The position numbers and the translations under genes were made by a program. A DNA stretch of 64,000 nt from Corydoras sp. C115 (Eukaryota > Chordata > Actinopteri > Siluriformes > Callichthyidae). Below, in pieces: positions 1 to 11,004 of this stretch. The DNA is taken from NCBI GenBank assembly GCA_019802505.1, contig JAFMOC010000025.1, forward strand, positions 402,501-466,500, given 5' to 3'. Every line of letters begins with the position of its first letter. Position 1 is the first letter of the stretch. The notes below the pieces were generated by a model, which was not told the origin of the DNA, did not search any database, and saw only the letters and a list, made by a program, of their open reading frames with translations.

Positions 1-423
1 GTGATTAAATAAAATAAAAAAAAATTGTGAATCTACAAAAAAAAAGCAAGTGACTTTATTCAAATGATACGCTGCTTTTAGATCAAGGGTGTCAAAGAAA
101 GCATTAAACATTAGCACTAAACATCTTTCTTTAAAAATCCATAATTATATTTTATAATTAAAAAAAAATATTACATTTATATTTACAGGATTTATGAAAT
201 CCAGGAAGCAATTACTGCATGAAATATCAATTCTAGTATTATTATTGGAAAGTTCATGATTATACAGTTTTGAAATCCATGATATTTGCTTGCCCAAGTT
301 CTGTGTTCATTCCATTCCACTACTTCATATGTCTGTTACTTTAGTCTTCAATGTTGTTTTTGCCTTTTGTTTTCAGGATTAATGTGTAATGTGTAATGTT
401 TCATTTTTGACGGTTTTGGGCAG
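1..423. other. AT-rich stretch, presumed intron
   Basis: No coding, RNA or repeat signal seen. If the exon at 424-551 is real this is the intron before it. A strong-looking 3' splice signal (pyrimidine run then TTTCAG) ends at 376, but using it would place an in-frame TGA at 408-410, so the acceptor ending at 423 is preferred. Confidence 0.4.
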
Positions 424-551
424 GGGGCATGTCCCGCGCTATGGGAATTTTGCTGCAATATAAGCTTGGCTCACGGGATCTGCAAACACTTCGCATGGAG
501 GCTGCAGTGGACAAGAAGAATGCCTCTAACTGGTTTGCTGCCATGCACAAG
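424..551 (+). CDS. Penultimate coding exon of an unidentified gene (candidate)
   Basis: I do not recognise the protein. The exon is open in the frame starting GGC-ATG at 426 and encodes about 42 residues, beginning GMSRAMGILLQYKLGS and ending NASNWFAAMHK, a well-mixed charged and hydrophobic composition unlike the translated AT-rich DNA around it. It follows a GGGCAG acceptor (ending 423) and is followed by AAG|GTTATT, a GT donor that is weak at the +3 and +5 positions. The reading frame ends in phase 0, which matches the phase of the next candidate exon at 1321, where the frame closes at once with a stop. Seen: open frame, splice dinucleotides, phase agreement. Inferred: that this is a live host gene whose 5' part lies left of the window. 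It could instead be a decayed exon. Confidence 0.5.
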
Positions 552-881
552 GTTATTCTAGTCATTAAATGAACTCGCATCAGACAAAACATTTTAAATT
601 ACCTACTTTGTAATCTTGGCTATTTGCTAAAAATGTGGTTTAAAGTTCTTTGAGTGTTTTGGCTTTTGATTGTATAATATTTTACAGTATGACTAAGTAG
701 AAAGATTTAATTATAATTTTTTCTTACTTTTGATAGACAAGTTATAACAGCGTCTTTTTTTTATTTTTTATTTTTATACATAAACAGCATTGAGTTTAAT
801 CAGTGTGCAAGCTTTACAGAGTGCTACTGGTTATAAGGCATATAGAAAACTTGTGGTCACAGATTCACCTGATTTTCATAT

Positions 882-1216
882 CCATCCATCCATCCATTAT
901 CTAACGCTTTATCCTCTACTAGGGTCACGGGGGGGGTTTCCCCATGCCCACCCAGGGGAGAACGTTTTGGGCACTGGGCAGATACACCCAGGACAGGGCG
1001 CCAATCCATCGCTGGGCACACACTCACTCACACAAACACACACTCTATATGGGGTAATTTGGAGAATGCAATTGACCTTGATCCATGTTTTTGGACTGTG
1101 GGAGGAAACCTATGCGGGGAGAACATGGAAACTCCACCCAGATTAGGATTCGAACCGGGAATCCCTTGTGCTGAGAGGCGAACGTACTAACCATTAAGCC
1201 ACTGTGCCACCCTTTC
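882..1216 (-). mobile_element. DANA/Mermaid-type tRNA-derived SINE, full length
   Basis: The tRNA-like head (reverse complement of the region near 1150-1216) has box A TGGCTTAATGGTTAGTACG and box B GGTTCGAATCC. The body contains the ACAGTCCAAAAACATGGAT core typical of vertebrate V-SINE/DANA-like elements, and the tail is a (GGAT)n run. A 10-bp target duplication ATTTTCATAT sits at 872-881 and 1217-1226. It lies in the proposed last intron of the left-end gene. Confidence 0.9.
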
Positions 1217-1320
1217 ATTTTCATATGACAGTTTAAAGTGTACTTCTACCCGTTGTAATCTTCACAGATATGTATATAAATTATAAAACCCTAAATGTAT
1301 CTTGTTTACTCCATCGACAG

Positions 1321-1356
1321 GCTACCAAATTGATGTATGAATCTAAAGACTCATAA
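1321..1356 (+). CDS. Terminal coding exon of the left-end gene (candidate)
   Basis: An acceptor (CTCCATCGACAG, ending 1320) is followed by a 12-codon frame, ATKLMYESKDS then TAA. It joins in phase 0 to the exon ending at 551, giving a lysine-rich C-terminus. The exon is too short to find by ORF length. I rely on the acceptor, the phase agreement and the placement before a plausible 3' UTR. No product assigned. Confidence 0.45.
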   Translation, partial: ATKLMYESKDS

Positions 1357-2220
1357 AGTCCTTGCAGCAGATCAGATCTAGCAAGAGGAATGATGTTGCG
1401 GAAAGAAAGAAGAGAACAAAGCTTCCCGTGTGTTTTATAATGATGTACTATGTGAACTTCACAATGCCTACATGCTTTATATTGGACTTCTGCTTTCTGC
1501 TTCCTGTCACGATGAACAGGGTCAGTCACATGACCTGTTCGTCCACTCTAGTAGGTTGGACCAAATTAACAATTGACAGTAGTGCAATATAAATCCATAT
1601 ACATTTAAATTTTAATGCACATATTCTACAGAACATGTGTTCAAGTACTTTCACATTAGGGATTTCCCCCTAAAAACTGCCAGAATTTCCTTTTTTTTTT
1701 AAACAAACTTTTGTGATCTGTTCACTGCATTCACTTGTAACACTTTGTAAATGACACTACCATGAGCTCTTGTTTGAGGTAAGCCTTAACAGAACCAAGT
1801 GATTATTACTCCTTCTACTGGGCACAAAGTTATATTCTCTGACATTACTTTTGGCAAAGGCTTTCTGGTGAGTTATTGGTCAGTATTCTTTAAATTGACG
1901 ACCACCAGTGGTATTTTGTTTTTTGCCCTGTACTGCCCGTCAGCTGTTTTGTAATTGTTTACAATTATACATGCATGTTTTTGTGTCTTTGGCACGAACT
2001 TCTAATGCTGATTAAATTAGTTCTTTGTACCCTGTATATATGTCTGGATTTTTTTACTGCCTCTGTGATCACTCTCAGGTTTACATTACATCAACACTTT
2101 GGTGATTTAATAAAAATGACTAGTGATGATTGTCACTTTTCTTTTCTCTCTATGGTGTATTTCTTATTCACAGAGTATGAAGTCTTGGTTGCACTTTGAA
2201 ATAAAGTAGAGTCAACAATT
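1357..2220 (+). other. Putative 3' untranslated region of the left-end gene
   Basis: About 860 bases without repeats or long open frames between the candidate stop codon and a poly(A) signal. AATAAA occurs near 2110 and at 2200-2205, and a further ACAATAAAAA near 2230. Assignment as UTR is inference from position. Confidence 0.35.
2200..2205 (+). promoter_or_regulatory. Candidate polyadenylation signal AATAAA
   Basis: Canonical hexamer at the end of the putative 3' UTR, followed within 30 bases by a less canonical A-rich stretch. Confidence 0.35.
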
Positions 2221-2889
2221 AAAAGAAATTACAATAAAAACACATTTCATTTAGTTTATCGTGTTTTTTTATTTAATACTTTATTACTTAATTCTAAAGC
2301 TTTTATGCACATTTACATGTAACATATTTAAAAATATTTTGTTTCAAATGCAGATATGTACCATCCTTTAACTTTTAACAAATTCTCTGTAAATTGTTGG
2401 TTTTAAGTAAATTGAGGCATCACGTTTGACTGTCAACTTGAAAGTCAGATTTCTTTGATGTATTTACTGGAATCACAAAACAGACTGAATATGACAGTTA
2501 CAATTAATTATGTGTATTTTATGTGGACTAGCCTCACTCATTACATCTTGGTTTTGTGTGGCCGTATAGCTTCATTCTTACATACAGGCTCTTATTAGAT
2601 TCAGTTTATTAATGAAATCACACAAAAAAAATAGCAAAGGCACATTTACCACTTGGTCACATCATTGTCCTGATTTTCCTAATTACAGTAATAAACACAC
2701 ACATTATTGTTTCACAACACAACAATCAACATATGCACTTACAAACATGAAAACTGAAGTTTAAGGCTTAATCCTGTAATTTAGTATTGAAGCACCTTAA
2801 AAACGTGTAGTGTGCGAGATTATCTAATGATTTTGACATAATTTAAGTAAGATAGAAACAATTATAAATGCTTTATTTGATTCATGCTA
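2221..2889. other. AT-rich intergenic DNA
   Basis: No gene, structured RNA or recognisable repeat seen. It ends with the left copy of the next SINE's target duplication (TGATTCATGCTA, 2878-2889). Confidence 0.5.
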
Positions 2890-3238
2890 CTGGGCAGCAC
2901 GGTGGCTTGGTGGTTATCACGTTCGCCTCTCAGCTCTAGGGATTCCCGGTTCGAATCCCCATCTGGGTGGAGTTTCCATGTTCTCCCTGTGTCTGTGTGG
3001 AGTTTCCTCTGGGTTCTCCGGTTTCCTCCCACAGTCCAAAAACATGGATCAAGTTAATTGAATTCTCCAAATTGCCCCATATAGAGTGTGTCTGTGTGTG
3101 CCCAGCGATGGATTGGCGCCCTGTCCTGGGTCTATCTGCCCAGCGCCCAAGACGTTCTCCCCTGGATGGGCATGGGGAACCCCACCACGACCCTAGTAGA
3201 GGATAAAGCGGGAGATAATGAATGAATGAATGAATGAC
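2890..3238 (+). mobile_element. DANA/Mermaid-type SINE, full length
   Basis: Plus-strand copy starting GGGCAGCACGGTGGCTTGG with box B GGTTCGAATCC, the ACAGTCCAAAAACATGGAT core, a GGATAAAGCGGGAGATAATG 3' segment and an (AATG)n tail. A 12-bp target duplication TGATTCATGCTA lies at 2878-2889 and 3239-3250, so this is an intact insertion. Confidence 0.93.
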
Positions 3239-3250
3239 TGATTCATGCTA

Positions 3251-4101
3251 GACTTTACAAACCCCTACACATTTGTGTTATATTGTTTTTTTATATCAGT
3301 AGGTCACATTTGGTATAAAAAGTGTAGTATGGTACACAATAAATGAATAAGATTGCAGAGTATTTATGTATACATAATCTTCTCTAGATTCTGGATTCAG
3401 TAAAAAAAAAAATGAAATTGTTGAATCAGGTTCCACAGTTCCACATCTTCTTGTGTTGAGTGCTACCAGAGATGATTGTTCATTAAAACAAAATAAAATG
3501 CTCTCTTCCATATGCTATGATTGCTTTAAGCTTGTTAATTCATGTGTGCTGTAAATGTTTGTTGCACTAATGACTGACTGCTTGAATGGGAACGAAAGAG
3601 TAAATAAGCTTAGAGTGGTTGGTCCCACTCTGCTGTGTCAAAACTTTGTTCTAAAAACAAAAACGAACACAACAATAAAGACATTAAAGGTATCAGGGTA
3701 GCAATATCAAGCAATATGCTTTATAAATAGAAAATAGACAAGCCAAAAAAAGACCAAGATACTGAGGTGTATTTACTGTTTAACACAGATAATGGAGAGA
3801 ACAAAATGAATATACTGCATTTGAATTTGTGATATCAGTATTGATATCAGCATTTGAAATTGTGATATCAAGTTTCCCTGACACTAACAATATTGGGTTT
3901 TACAGGTAGTCATTACTGTCACTGTCATTTTCACCAAGACTAATAAACTTCAACAATTTATCCTGTTCTAGAAGACTATGATGCATGCTATTATGTAAAT
4001 TATTTATGTTGTTATTATGTTGTAATTAGTTATGTTGTTATTATTAGTAGTAATGGTAGTAGCATCATCTCCTTATATTTTCTCTTTTTTTTCCAACTCA
4101 G
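3251..4101. other. AT-rich intergenic DNA ending in a splice-acceptor-like tract
   Basis: Nothing coding recognised. The last ~20 bases form a good polypyrimidine tract and AG (TTTTTTTTCCAACTCAG), directly before the immunoglobulin-like exon. Confidence 0.45.
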
Positions 4102-4416
4102 CTTTTCAGTCTCCACCATCCCTCATTCTGCTGACTTCCTCTTAGACTCTGCACCCGGGTGGTGTGCCTGGTGAATGGCTTTCATCCTGACAGTGCCACT
4201 CTGTCCTGGTCAGATGATGGCAACACAATTACAGGTTTAGAAGTGCAGACTGAGGCATCTCAGCGCCAATCTGATGGTACGTTCTCCTTGAGCAGCATGC
4301 TGAAACTCAGTCCTGAGCGCTGGAACTCTGGACGAGCCTTCACGGTTCACCTGAAGCACCCTGCTCTGTCTACACCAGAGTTGAGAGGTTGCACCAGTGT
4401 GACACAGTGCACATAA
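4102..4416 (+). pseudogene. Immunoglobulin C1-set constant exon, light-chain-like, degenerate
   Basis: From 4159 the frame encodes about 85 residues that read as an Ig constant domain: VVCLVNGF (B strand with the first cysteine), a TLSWSDDG C strand, GLEVQTEASQ, a long SLSSMLKLSPERWNSG segment like the E-F region of lambda-type light chains, then AFTVHLKHPALS and a C-terminus ending in QC-T before the stop, as light chains often do. Two defects are visible. The second disulfide cysteine, expected in the T-C-x-V/L-x-H motif, is valine. The N-terminal part (about 4102-4155) is in another frame, with a TAG in the PPS-containing frame and a TGA at 4132 in the domain frame. A good acceptor precedes it. 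Adaptive immune function in B cells is what the family does; this copy is probably not functional. Which chain it came from is uncertain. Confidence 0.75.
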
Positions 4417-4599
4417 AATACTACTGAGCATTACTCAAATTATCACAGGAGAAACATATTTTCTAGGTTGCTCTATCTAGTTTGCTTTATATTTTTACTT
4501 TCTGAAGAATTCCTTTACATCTAAGGAAATCACATTTAGCAATAAAGTGATATTTCATAATTCAACAAAAGACATAGAACAGACTGAATACCTTAGTCT

Positions 4600-4872
4600 T
4601 TCCCCATGCCCATCCAGGGGAGAACATTTCGGGTGCTGGGCAGATACACCCAGGACAGGGTGTCAATCTATCGCTGGGCACTCACAGACACACACAAACA
4701 CACTCTAAATGAGGTAATAAAAATATGGGGTGTTTTTGGACTGTGGGAGGAAACCGAAGAACCCGAAGGAAACCCACGTGGAGAACATGGAAACTCCACC
4801 CATATTGAGATTCGAATCGGGAATCTCTAGTGCTGAGAGGCAACCGTGCTAACCATTAAGCCACCGTGGCAA
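4600..4872 (-). mobile_element. DANA/Mermaid-type SINE, 3'-truncated
   Basis: Head with box A and box B near 4815-4872 (reverse strand) and the core are present. The distal AGATAATGAATG tail is missing and the V-core region has a short internal deletion. No clear target duplication. Confidence 0.85.
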
Positions 4873-5949
4873 TAAGCTATTTCTATGTTATTGATTTAAA
4901 GTCTGTAATAGACAATACATTTTTTTTTTAATTTACTGGATAGTTTAATACCAAAACAGCTTATAGGCAATTTTCCTGGTAAGAACAGTTTTAAACAATA
5001 CAATAGTGGCTGTCAGATAAGTGCTTACACGTGTAGGCATTTTGGAATCTTTAGTTTACCATCCATTTTGTTTATGAATGTGTAAACTAGATTTTCTGGA
5101 AAAACACGAAGGGATGAAAAGAACATTCAGATAATGACCATGTCTTCCATGCCAAGGTAACTAATTCACAACTTTATTGCTGTCAGACAAAGGTGCTAAT
5201 GAGAATGAGATGTATCGGAAGACAGTAAAGAAGATGATAAATAATTTTATTTTACTATTATTTTACAAATATTCACCTATATTTTTACATCTTTTTTACA
5301 TTTATCTTTACTTAATGTACTTATGTTTCATTAAGTCCCGTATGATCAGATTTACATGAAATGCTCGAGCTGCTCTCAAGCATGTGCAGATAGTGGAAAG
5401 CTCAGTTTAGTCCTTCATTTAAATGAGCTAAATCCAGTGACCTTAATCTTACTGTCAGCTTAATGAAAATTTGTTAGTTAAAAGAGACCTAATATTTTAT
5501 TTTTTCTTAATTTAAACAGGGACAGAGTAAAATGTGTCTGACACTTAATATACAGACCATATTGGTTCATTTACATTCTCAGTAAACAACATTCCTGCTA
5601 AGACCTGTGCATGAGAAGATGATTGCCTATGAAAAAAAATTTTTTTTTTATTATATATAATTAGTATATACTGTATATATACTAGTAATTATACAAGCGT
5701 GTTAAGACACTGTGTAGGCAACAGTGTCCTCTGTTTTATTGAAAGAAAGTAGTGTCTGGTTTTTAAATACATATATACATGCCATTATAGTAGCTAGGAA
5801 ACAGAACTTCTAAGTCAGCCTTAGCCTGCCTACAAATAAGTAAAATATTGCTAACCTGACTCACAGTACAGAGTTTTATTAATATTGCAAAAGGTCAAAA
5901 ATAAAATGTCTCTCAGGTGCTTATCTGCTTATTTGACTATGCATTAATT
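4873..5949. other. AT-rich intergenic DNA
   Basis: Short palindromic TA runs near 5630-5700. No gene or classified repeat seen. A 60-codon frame near 5177 is AT-driven and not credible. Confidence 0.5.
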
Positions 5950-6600
5950 TTAGACTGTCTGGCCAAAAAAATATCAGACTAATACTTTGTTAGAACGTCT
6001 TTATCTTCGATTATGGCACACGTCTGCTGTGGCAGCATTTCCACAAGAATCTGTAATGTCACATTTGATTATGTTCAGAGTTGCAGTAAATTTCTCCTAA
6101 GATCTTATATTGATGATGGGAGATTTGGACCACTGCAGTCTTCTCCAGTACAACCCAAAGATTCTCAATAGGGTTTCAGTCTGGACTCTGTGGTGGCCAA
6201 CTCATTTGTAAAAATCGTGTTTCATTGTTACCTGAATTACTCTTTTCTAAAACTACAATGTTAGCTCTTTCTTAAAGAATTCACATTTACATCTTTGAAT
6301 ATGCCTCTGCCATCAGTAAAAAAAATGATGAAATTGACTGGTTGTTCATTATATACAGTCGATTCAGCCAACCTCAATTCCTTCAGCACATATCGTTGCT
6401 GAACCCAGAACTGACTGGAAACACCCCAGATCACAGGCAAATACATGTGGTAAATTTTCTTTTTGCCAGGGCCAGCATTTTAAATGGAATACAGCATAAA
6501 ATTAAACCATTTTTTATGGTGTTTAACCAATGCATCTTGGTAGGACTTTAAAGCCTAATGGTCTGAATAAAATTATAGCATGACATAACAGAACTTATTG
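5950..6600 (-). mobile_element. Degraded Tc1-like transposon fragment
   Basis: The segment carries stretches familiar from fish Tc1 transposases on the minus strand, such as the region encoding the ‘NPIENLW’-type C-terminal part (around 6140-6200, CCCAAAGATTCTCAATAGGG on plus). At 5958 it starts with a GTCTGGCCAAAAAAATATC motif resembling the terminus of this family. Many indels and stops leave no open frame. A second piece of the same family lies at 28670-29250. Confidence 0.6.
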
Positions 6601-6701
6601 GTACACAGTTGATTGGATTTATTTTTTTCAATTCACTTACACAATTTCTCTGATGTCCAGAGAACCCTGTGTATTTACTCACACTTAGCATAAGACACCT
6701 A

Positions 6702-6938
6702 CACTACCAGCCAAATGTTTTAGAACACATCAAAATCAGTTATTAATGACATTTAAAATTTAACCACAGTAAATAACCAGATATGGTACAATAGATCAAA
6801 GGTGAACAGATGCATCAACTATTTAAGATTTTGATCCATCACAAAGGGTTTTCATTTGCTTTTGAGGAAGTGAAAAGATTAATTTTTTGTTAATTTCTGC
6901 TTTAAATTTGGACATTCTATAGTATGTGGCCGGTAGTG
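6702..6938. mobile_element. Small TA-flanked MITE, Tc1/mariner type
   Basis: Ends are inverted: CACTACCAGCCAAATGTTTT at the left and the related GGCCGGTAGTG at the right. Both are flanked by TA (6700-6701 and 6939-6940). At 237 bp with no open frame it must have been moved by a transposase in trans. Confidence 0.7.
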
Positions 6939-6942
6939 TATA

Positions 6943-7624
6943 CACATATTTAATGTATGTACATAAGTCTCTATGTCTAAATGTTTTTCAAGAGTTTCAA
7001 AAGGTTTTGCATTTGCACAAATTAAATACTTTGTTCAGCAGTGAACTCTATCAGAGGCAACATTGTCAGGGTCACACTAAGGACGGAAAACTAAAAACAC
7101 GAAACTAAAAATAACCAACCACAAAATACAGAAAGTTAAAATAAACCACATGATAATTTATCAATATAACAACCAGATGACAGCACATACACAATAACTA
7201 TACACTTATAAAAAAAAAACACCCTAAATATGTTAAAATGGTGACTTAGTGGAATGTTTGAATCCCAATCTGCTCTTTCTGACTGTGAGACTGAGCACTG
7301 AGAGAGTTGTGGAATGGGTTTCGCGGCAGAAGACGCTGCTGGCTGAGGATATAATTAACATGTGAATTTTACTTACATCCGATTAAATAATTACCGAGAG
7401 TTTGGCAACCAAACATGATTATCTATATAAGAAACCAAGGTATGAATGAAAAAACTCCCATTAAATTAGCCTAACAAGGTAACAAGTGACAATAAAATAC
7501 AAAAAAAATCACAGGTGTTCTGATCTATAAAAGCTTTACATCTCCAGGTTACACTGGCCTTGACTTACTAGTTACAAAATAATTTACAGTTAAAAAAACC
7601 CCACCACAAAACATGTACATGCAC
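6943..7624. other. AT-rich intergenic DNA
   Basis: No gene recognised. A slightly GC-richer patch near 7260-7350 could be part of an old LTR, but no boundaries could be found. Confidence 0.4.
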
Positions 7625-7635
7625 CCCCCCCCCCC

Positions 7636-7667
<32 letters not shown>
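7624..7667. repeat. Poly(C) plus (CA)n microsatellite
   Basis: A run of about 12 C bases followed by about 15 CA units. Confidence 0.95.
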
Positions 7668-7668
<1 letters not shown>

Positions 7669-7904
7669 TGACTGATTTATGTTCTTTAAATATATTGTTT
7701 TTTTGTGGGTGGGCCAAAAGTTGAAGCTCATACTAAATTGTGTCCAGATGACACCAAAATGCACTAACCATGGCCATGGGACAAATCAAATTCTCCTCAA
7801 AACAAAAACACAACAAGCAAACAGCTGATGAATGTGAATCCAGCATTAATAAACACACTAGAAAAAGTAATAGAAATAGTCCAAATCAGGTATTAGCATG
7901 TTCC

Positions 7905-8017
7905 TGCCACACTGGGCCCCATATGGAACATGTAAACACCCCCCAGCTCGGGATTCAAAACTGGATCCCCAGTGCTGAGAGGCAAACACACTAACAACTA
8001 AGCCACCATGCTGCCCA
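7905..8017 (-). mobile_element. SINE head fragment (DANA/Mermaid type)
   Basis: Only the tRNA-like head remains: reverse strand box A and box B relics and the CTCAGCACTGGGGATCC join, with the body and tail lost. Confidence 0.75.
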
Positions 8018-8427
8018 TAGTAAGCATTACTAGTAGATTTTAACATAGGTCATTATAGCTTCAAAAAGAGGACAATATCATACTGTATCATGATCTATTA
8101 TTTTGGAATGAGATGTCTAACAAGCTCATATTAGTTACACTTAAATTAATATAATGTACACCCATCACCAAATAAAATCAGCATTTACATATTCTTGCAG
8201 CTGCCCTTTCACTTGTAATAATTTTAGTAGCAGTTCAAAGATGAACAGTGCTATCTGAATAAATAAGATGTATGTTCTAATGCATATGGGAAATTGGTGG
8301 TGTGTATTGAGTTAATATGTCAGTTATTGTACTGTGTTAAAAGAGAAATGGCTTTCTAATAAAACATAAGCACATTAAACTGTACTGTCAATGTATTTCC
8401 AATATTACTCTATTACTGAGTGTCACA
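8018..8427. other. AT-rich intergenic DNA
   Basis: Nothing recognised. Ends at the TA target site of the Tc1-like transposon. Confidence 0.5.
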
Positions 8428-8429
8428 TA

Positions 8430-8628
8430 CAGTGGGGAGAACAAGTATTTGATACACTGCTGATTTTTCAGGTTTTCCCACTTGCAAAGCATGTAAAAGA
8501 CTGTAATTTTTATCATAGGTACTCTTCAACTGTGAGTGATGGAATCTAAAACAAAAATCCAGAAAAATACATTGTATGATTTTTAAATAATTAATTTCCA
8601 TTTTATTGTGTGAAATAAGTATTTGATA
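8430..8628. repeat. Tc1 terminal inverted repeat (left)
   Basis: Pairs with 9838-10036. I found no mismatch over about 199 bp when reading one against the reverse complement of the other. Confidence 0.9.
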
Positions 8629-8644
8629 CACCAGAAAAAGAAAC

Positions 8645-9668
8645 TTAATATTTGGTACAGAAACCTTTGTTTGCAATTACAGAGATCAGACGTTTCCTGT
8701 AGTTCTTGACAAGGTTTGCACACACTGCAGCAGGGATTTTGGCCCACTCCTCCATACAGATCTCCTCCAGAGCCTTCAGGTTTCGTGGCTGTCGCTGGGC
8801 CACACGGACTTTAAGCTCCCTCCAAAGATTTTCTATTGGATTCAGGTCTGGAGACTGGCCAGGCCACTCCAGGACCTTAAGATGTTTCCTACGGAGCCAC
8901 TCTTTAGTTGCCCTGGCTGTGTGTTTTGGGTCGTTATCATGCTGGAAGACCCAGCCACGACCCATCTTCAATGCTCTTACTGAGGGAAGGAGGTTGTTGG
9001 CCAAAATCTCACGATACATGGCCCCATCCATCCTTCCCACAATACGGTGCAGTCGTCCTGACCCCTTTGCAGAAAAGCATCCCCAAAAAATGATGTTCCC
9101 ACCGCCATGCTTCACGGTTGGGATGGTGTTCTTGGGGTTGTACTCATCATTCTTCTTCCTCCAAACATGACGAGTGGAGTATAAACCAAAAAGTTCTATT
9201 TTTGTCTCATCAGACCACATGACCTTATCCCATTCCTCCTCTGGATCATTCAGATGGTCATTTGCAAACTTCAGATGGGCTTTGACATGCGTTGGCTTGA
9301 GGAAGGGCACCTTGCGTGCACTGCAGGATTTTTAATCCTTGACGGTGTAGAGTGTTACTGATTGTTTTCTTTGAGACTGTGGTCCCAGCTCTATTCAGGT
9401 CATTGACCAGGTCCTGCCGTGTAGTTCTGGGCTCATTCCTCACCTTCCTCAAGATCATTGATGCTCCACGAGGTGAGATCTTGCATGGTGCCCCAGACCG
9501 AGGGAGATTTTCCATTATTTTGCATTTCTTCCATTTTCTAATAATTGCACCAACAGTTGTTGCCTTCTCACCAAGCTGCTTGCCTATTGTCCTGTATCCC
9601 ATCCCAGCCCTGCGCAGGTCTACAATTTTATCCCTGATGTCCTTACACAGCTCTCTGGTCTTGGGCAT
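8645..9668 (-). pseudogene. Tc1-like transposase, single-base frameshift
   Basis: DDE transposase that would cut and paste the element at TA sites by binding the inverted repeats. It starts at 9668 (MPKTRELCKDIRDKIVDLRR). The first ~110 residues hold the paired-type helix-turn-helix DNA-binding region (YRTIGKQLGEKATTV) and a second helical domain. A run of five T bases at 9330-9334 on the plus strand holds one base too many compared with the frame, after which translation resumes in the frame of 8645-9310. The catalytic triad is intact there: SDETK, then FQHDNDPKHTA, then NPIENLWRE, the DD34E arrangement. Total length of about 340 residues is normal for the family. No other stop seen. An assembly or homopolymer error could explain the shift. 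Confidence 0.92.
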
Positions 9669-9837
9669 TGTGGAGATGCTGGAGTCTGACTGATTGAGTG
9701 TGTGGACAGGTGTCTTTTATACAGGTAATGAGTTCAAACAGGTACAGTTTATACAGGTAATGAGTGGAGAACAGGAGGGCTTCTTAAAGAAGAAGTAACA
9801 TGTCTGTGAGAGCCAAAATTCTTACTGGTTGATAGAT

Positions 9838-10036
9838 GATCAAATACTTATTTCACACAATAAAATGGAAATTAATTATTTAAAAATCATACAATGTATT
9901 TTTCTGGATTTTTGTTTTAGATTCCATCACTCACAGTTGAAGAGTACCTATGATAAAAATTACAGTCTTTTACATGCTTTGCAAGTGGGAAAACCTGAAA
10001 AATCAGCAGTGTATCAAATACTTGTTCTCCCCACTG
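9838..10036. repeat. Tc1 terminal inverted repeat (right)
   Basis: Partner of 8430-8628, apparently identical in reverse complement. Confidence 0.9.
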
Positions 10037-10038
10037 TA

Positions 10039-10370
10039 CATAGGTCTAGTTCCAATATGCAAAGCAGGCTGTAAATAGAAGAGAATGATGATGATTTTGT
10101 AAGTAATAAAGTTACAACAGGTATAATTTGATGAGAAAAAGTATTGCTCTCTGTACAAGATCTCATCAGTGCTTTGCAAATGAAATCTGATTTGGACGCT
10201 TCCTGATGTAATTGAACTGAGGGGCATGTGTGAATAGTGAACTGCTGTTATTAAACTAGTCACTAGAGGTATGTCAAGCTCTATGGAAGGATTGAATATG
10301 AAGCTTCAACTTTAATTTTGGCTTTTACCTGGTTACCCGGACATTACAGAATTTTTACATTAAAAAAAAC

Positions 10371-10420
<50 letters not shown>

Positions 10421-10578
10421 TTAATAAAACTTTAAATACACACAGGTATAGATGCCAAGTTTGAATGTGGTCCTTTAGTGTTTTTTTTACATCAATATGA
10501 ATGATGCAGAACTACTTTAAATACTTCCGTCTTTTACATGGCAACAGTTTGTAATTGGTTTCCTATTCATTGATTTTA
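10039..10578. other. AT-rich intergenic DNA with a (TAA)n microsatellite
   Basis: A run of about 17 ATA/TAA units lies at 10371-10422. Otherwise nothing recognised. Confidence 0.6.
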
Positions 10579-10579
10579 G

Positions 10580-10940
10580 AGTTCCCACAGTTCTCCGTCT
10601 CCCCTCCTATCACGCGCCATTTCCCCATCTTATTAATTTCAGGTGGTTCGACCATCTCCACCTACTTCCTTCCCTATTTTAGGCGGCCGGATACACTGCT
10701 TCCTGCTGTCAGCGCATGTCTAACAGCAACTTGTGCTTTTGTCACCCTAGTCTCCGTCTCATACAGGTGCTCGGGACAATGCTTCCGCTCCCCGCGTCTT
10801 CAGTCACGATTCTGTCTGACGGCAAACATGATGTGACCCACTTGTTCGCCATTGTTTTTTCCTGATTCTAATATCCTTGCAATAAAGTTACTGCTATAAA
10901 GAATTGGAACTGTCGACTTTGTGTCTCGGCCGCCGTAACA
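10580..10940 (+). repeat. 5' LTR of chromovirus A
   Basis: The last ~100 bases (AATAAAGTTACTGCTATAAA to CCGCCGTAACA) match 14500-14597 closely. The 5' limit is set by a shared AGTTCCCAC near 10579. The middle is absent from the 3' copy. It contains a poly(A) signal. Confidence 0.7.
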
Positions 10941-11004
10941 GAAATCCTTCGCCCAAAAAAGAAAAGTGAGGAGCGAGGAGGGTAGGACCGCCCAGAGCGT
11001 GGTC

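Larger units (their letters stand above)
8430..10036 (-). mobile_element. Nearly intact Tc1-like DNA transposon
   Basis: The 1607-bp unit has the usual Tc1 length and architecture: TA target duplications (8428-8429, 10037-10038), ends CAGTGGGGAGAACAAGTATT, long inverted repeats and one transposase frame between them on the minus strand. The inverted repeats (8430-8628 and 9838-10036) look identical over about 199 bp, which suggests recent activity. The transposase frame is interrupted by one extra base. Confidence 0.95.

Noticed and set aside
376..376. Strong TTTCAG acceptor as start of the first exon
   Set aside because: Would include an in-frame stop at 408-410; the acceptor ending at 423 keeps the frame open.
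8706..9170. Plus-strand frames of 154 and 61 codons in the Tc1 element
   Set aside because: Antisense to the transposase, whose motifs are unmistakable on the minus strand.
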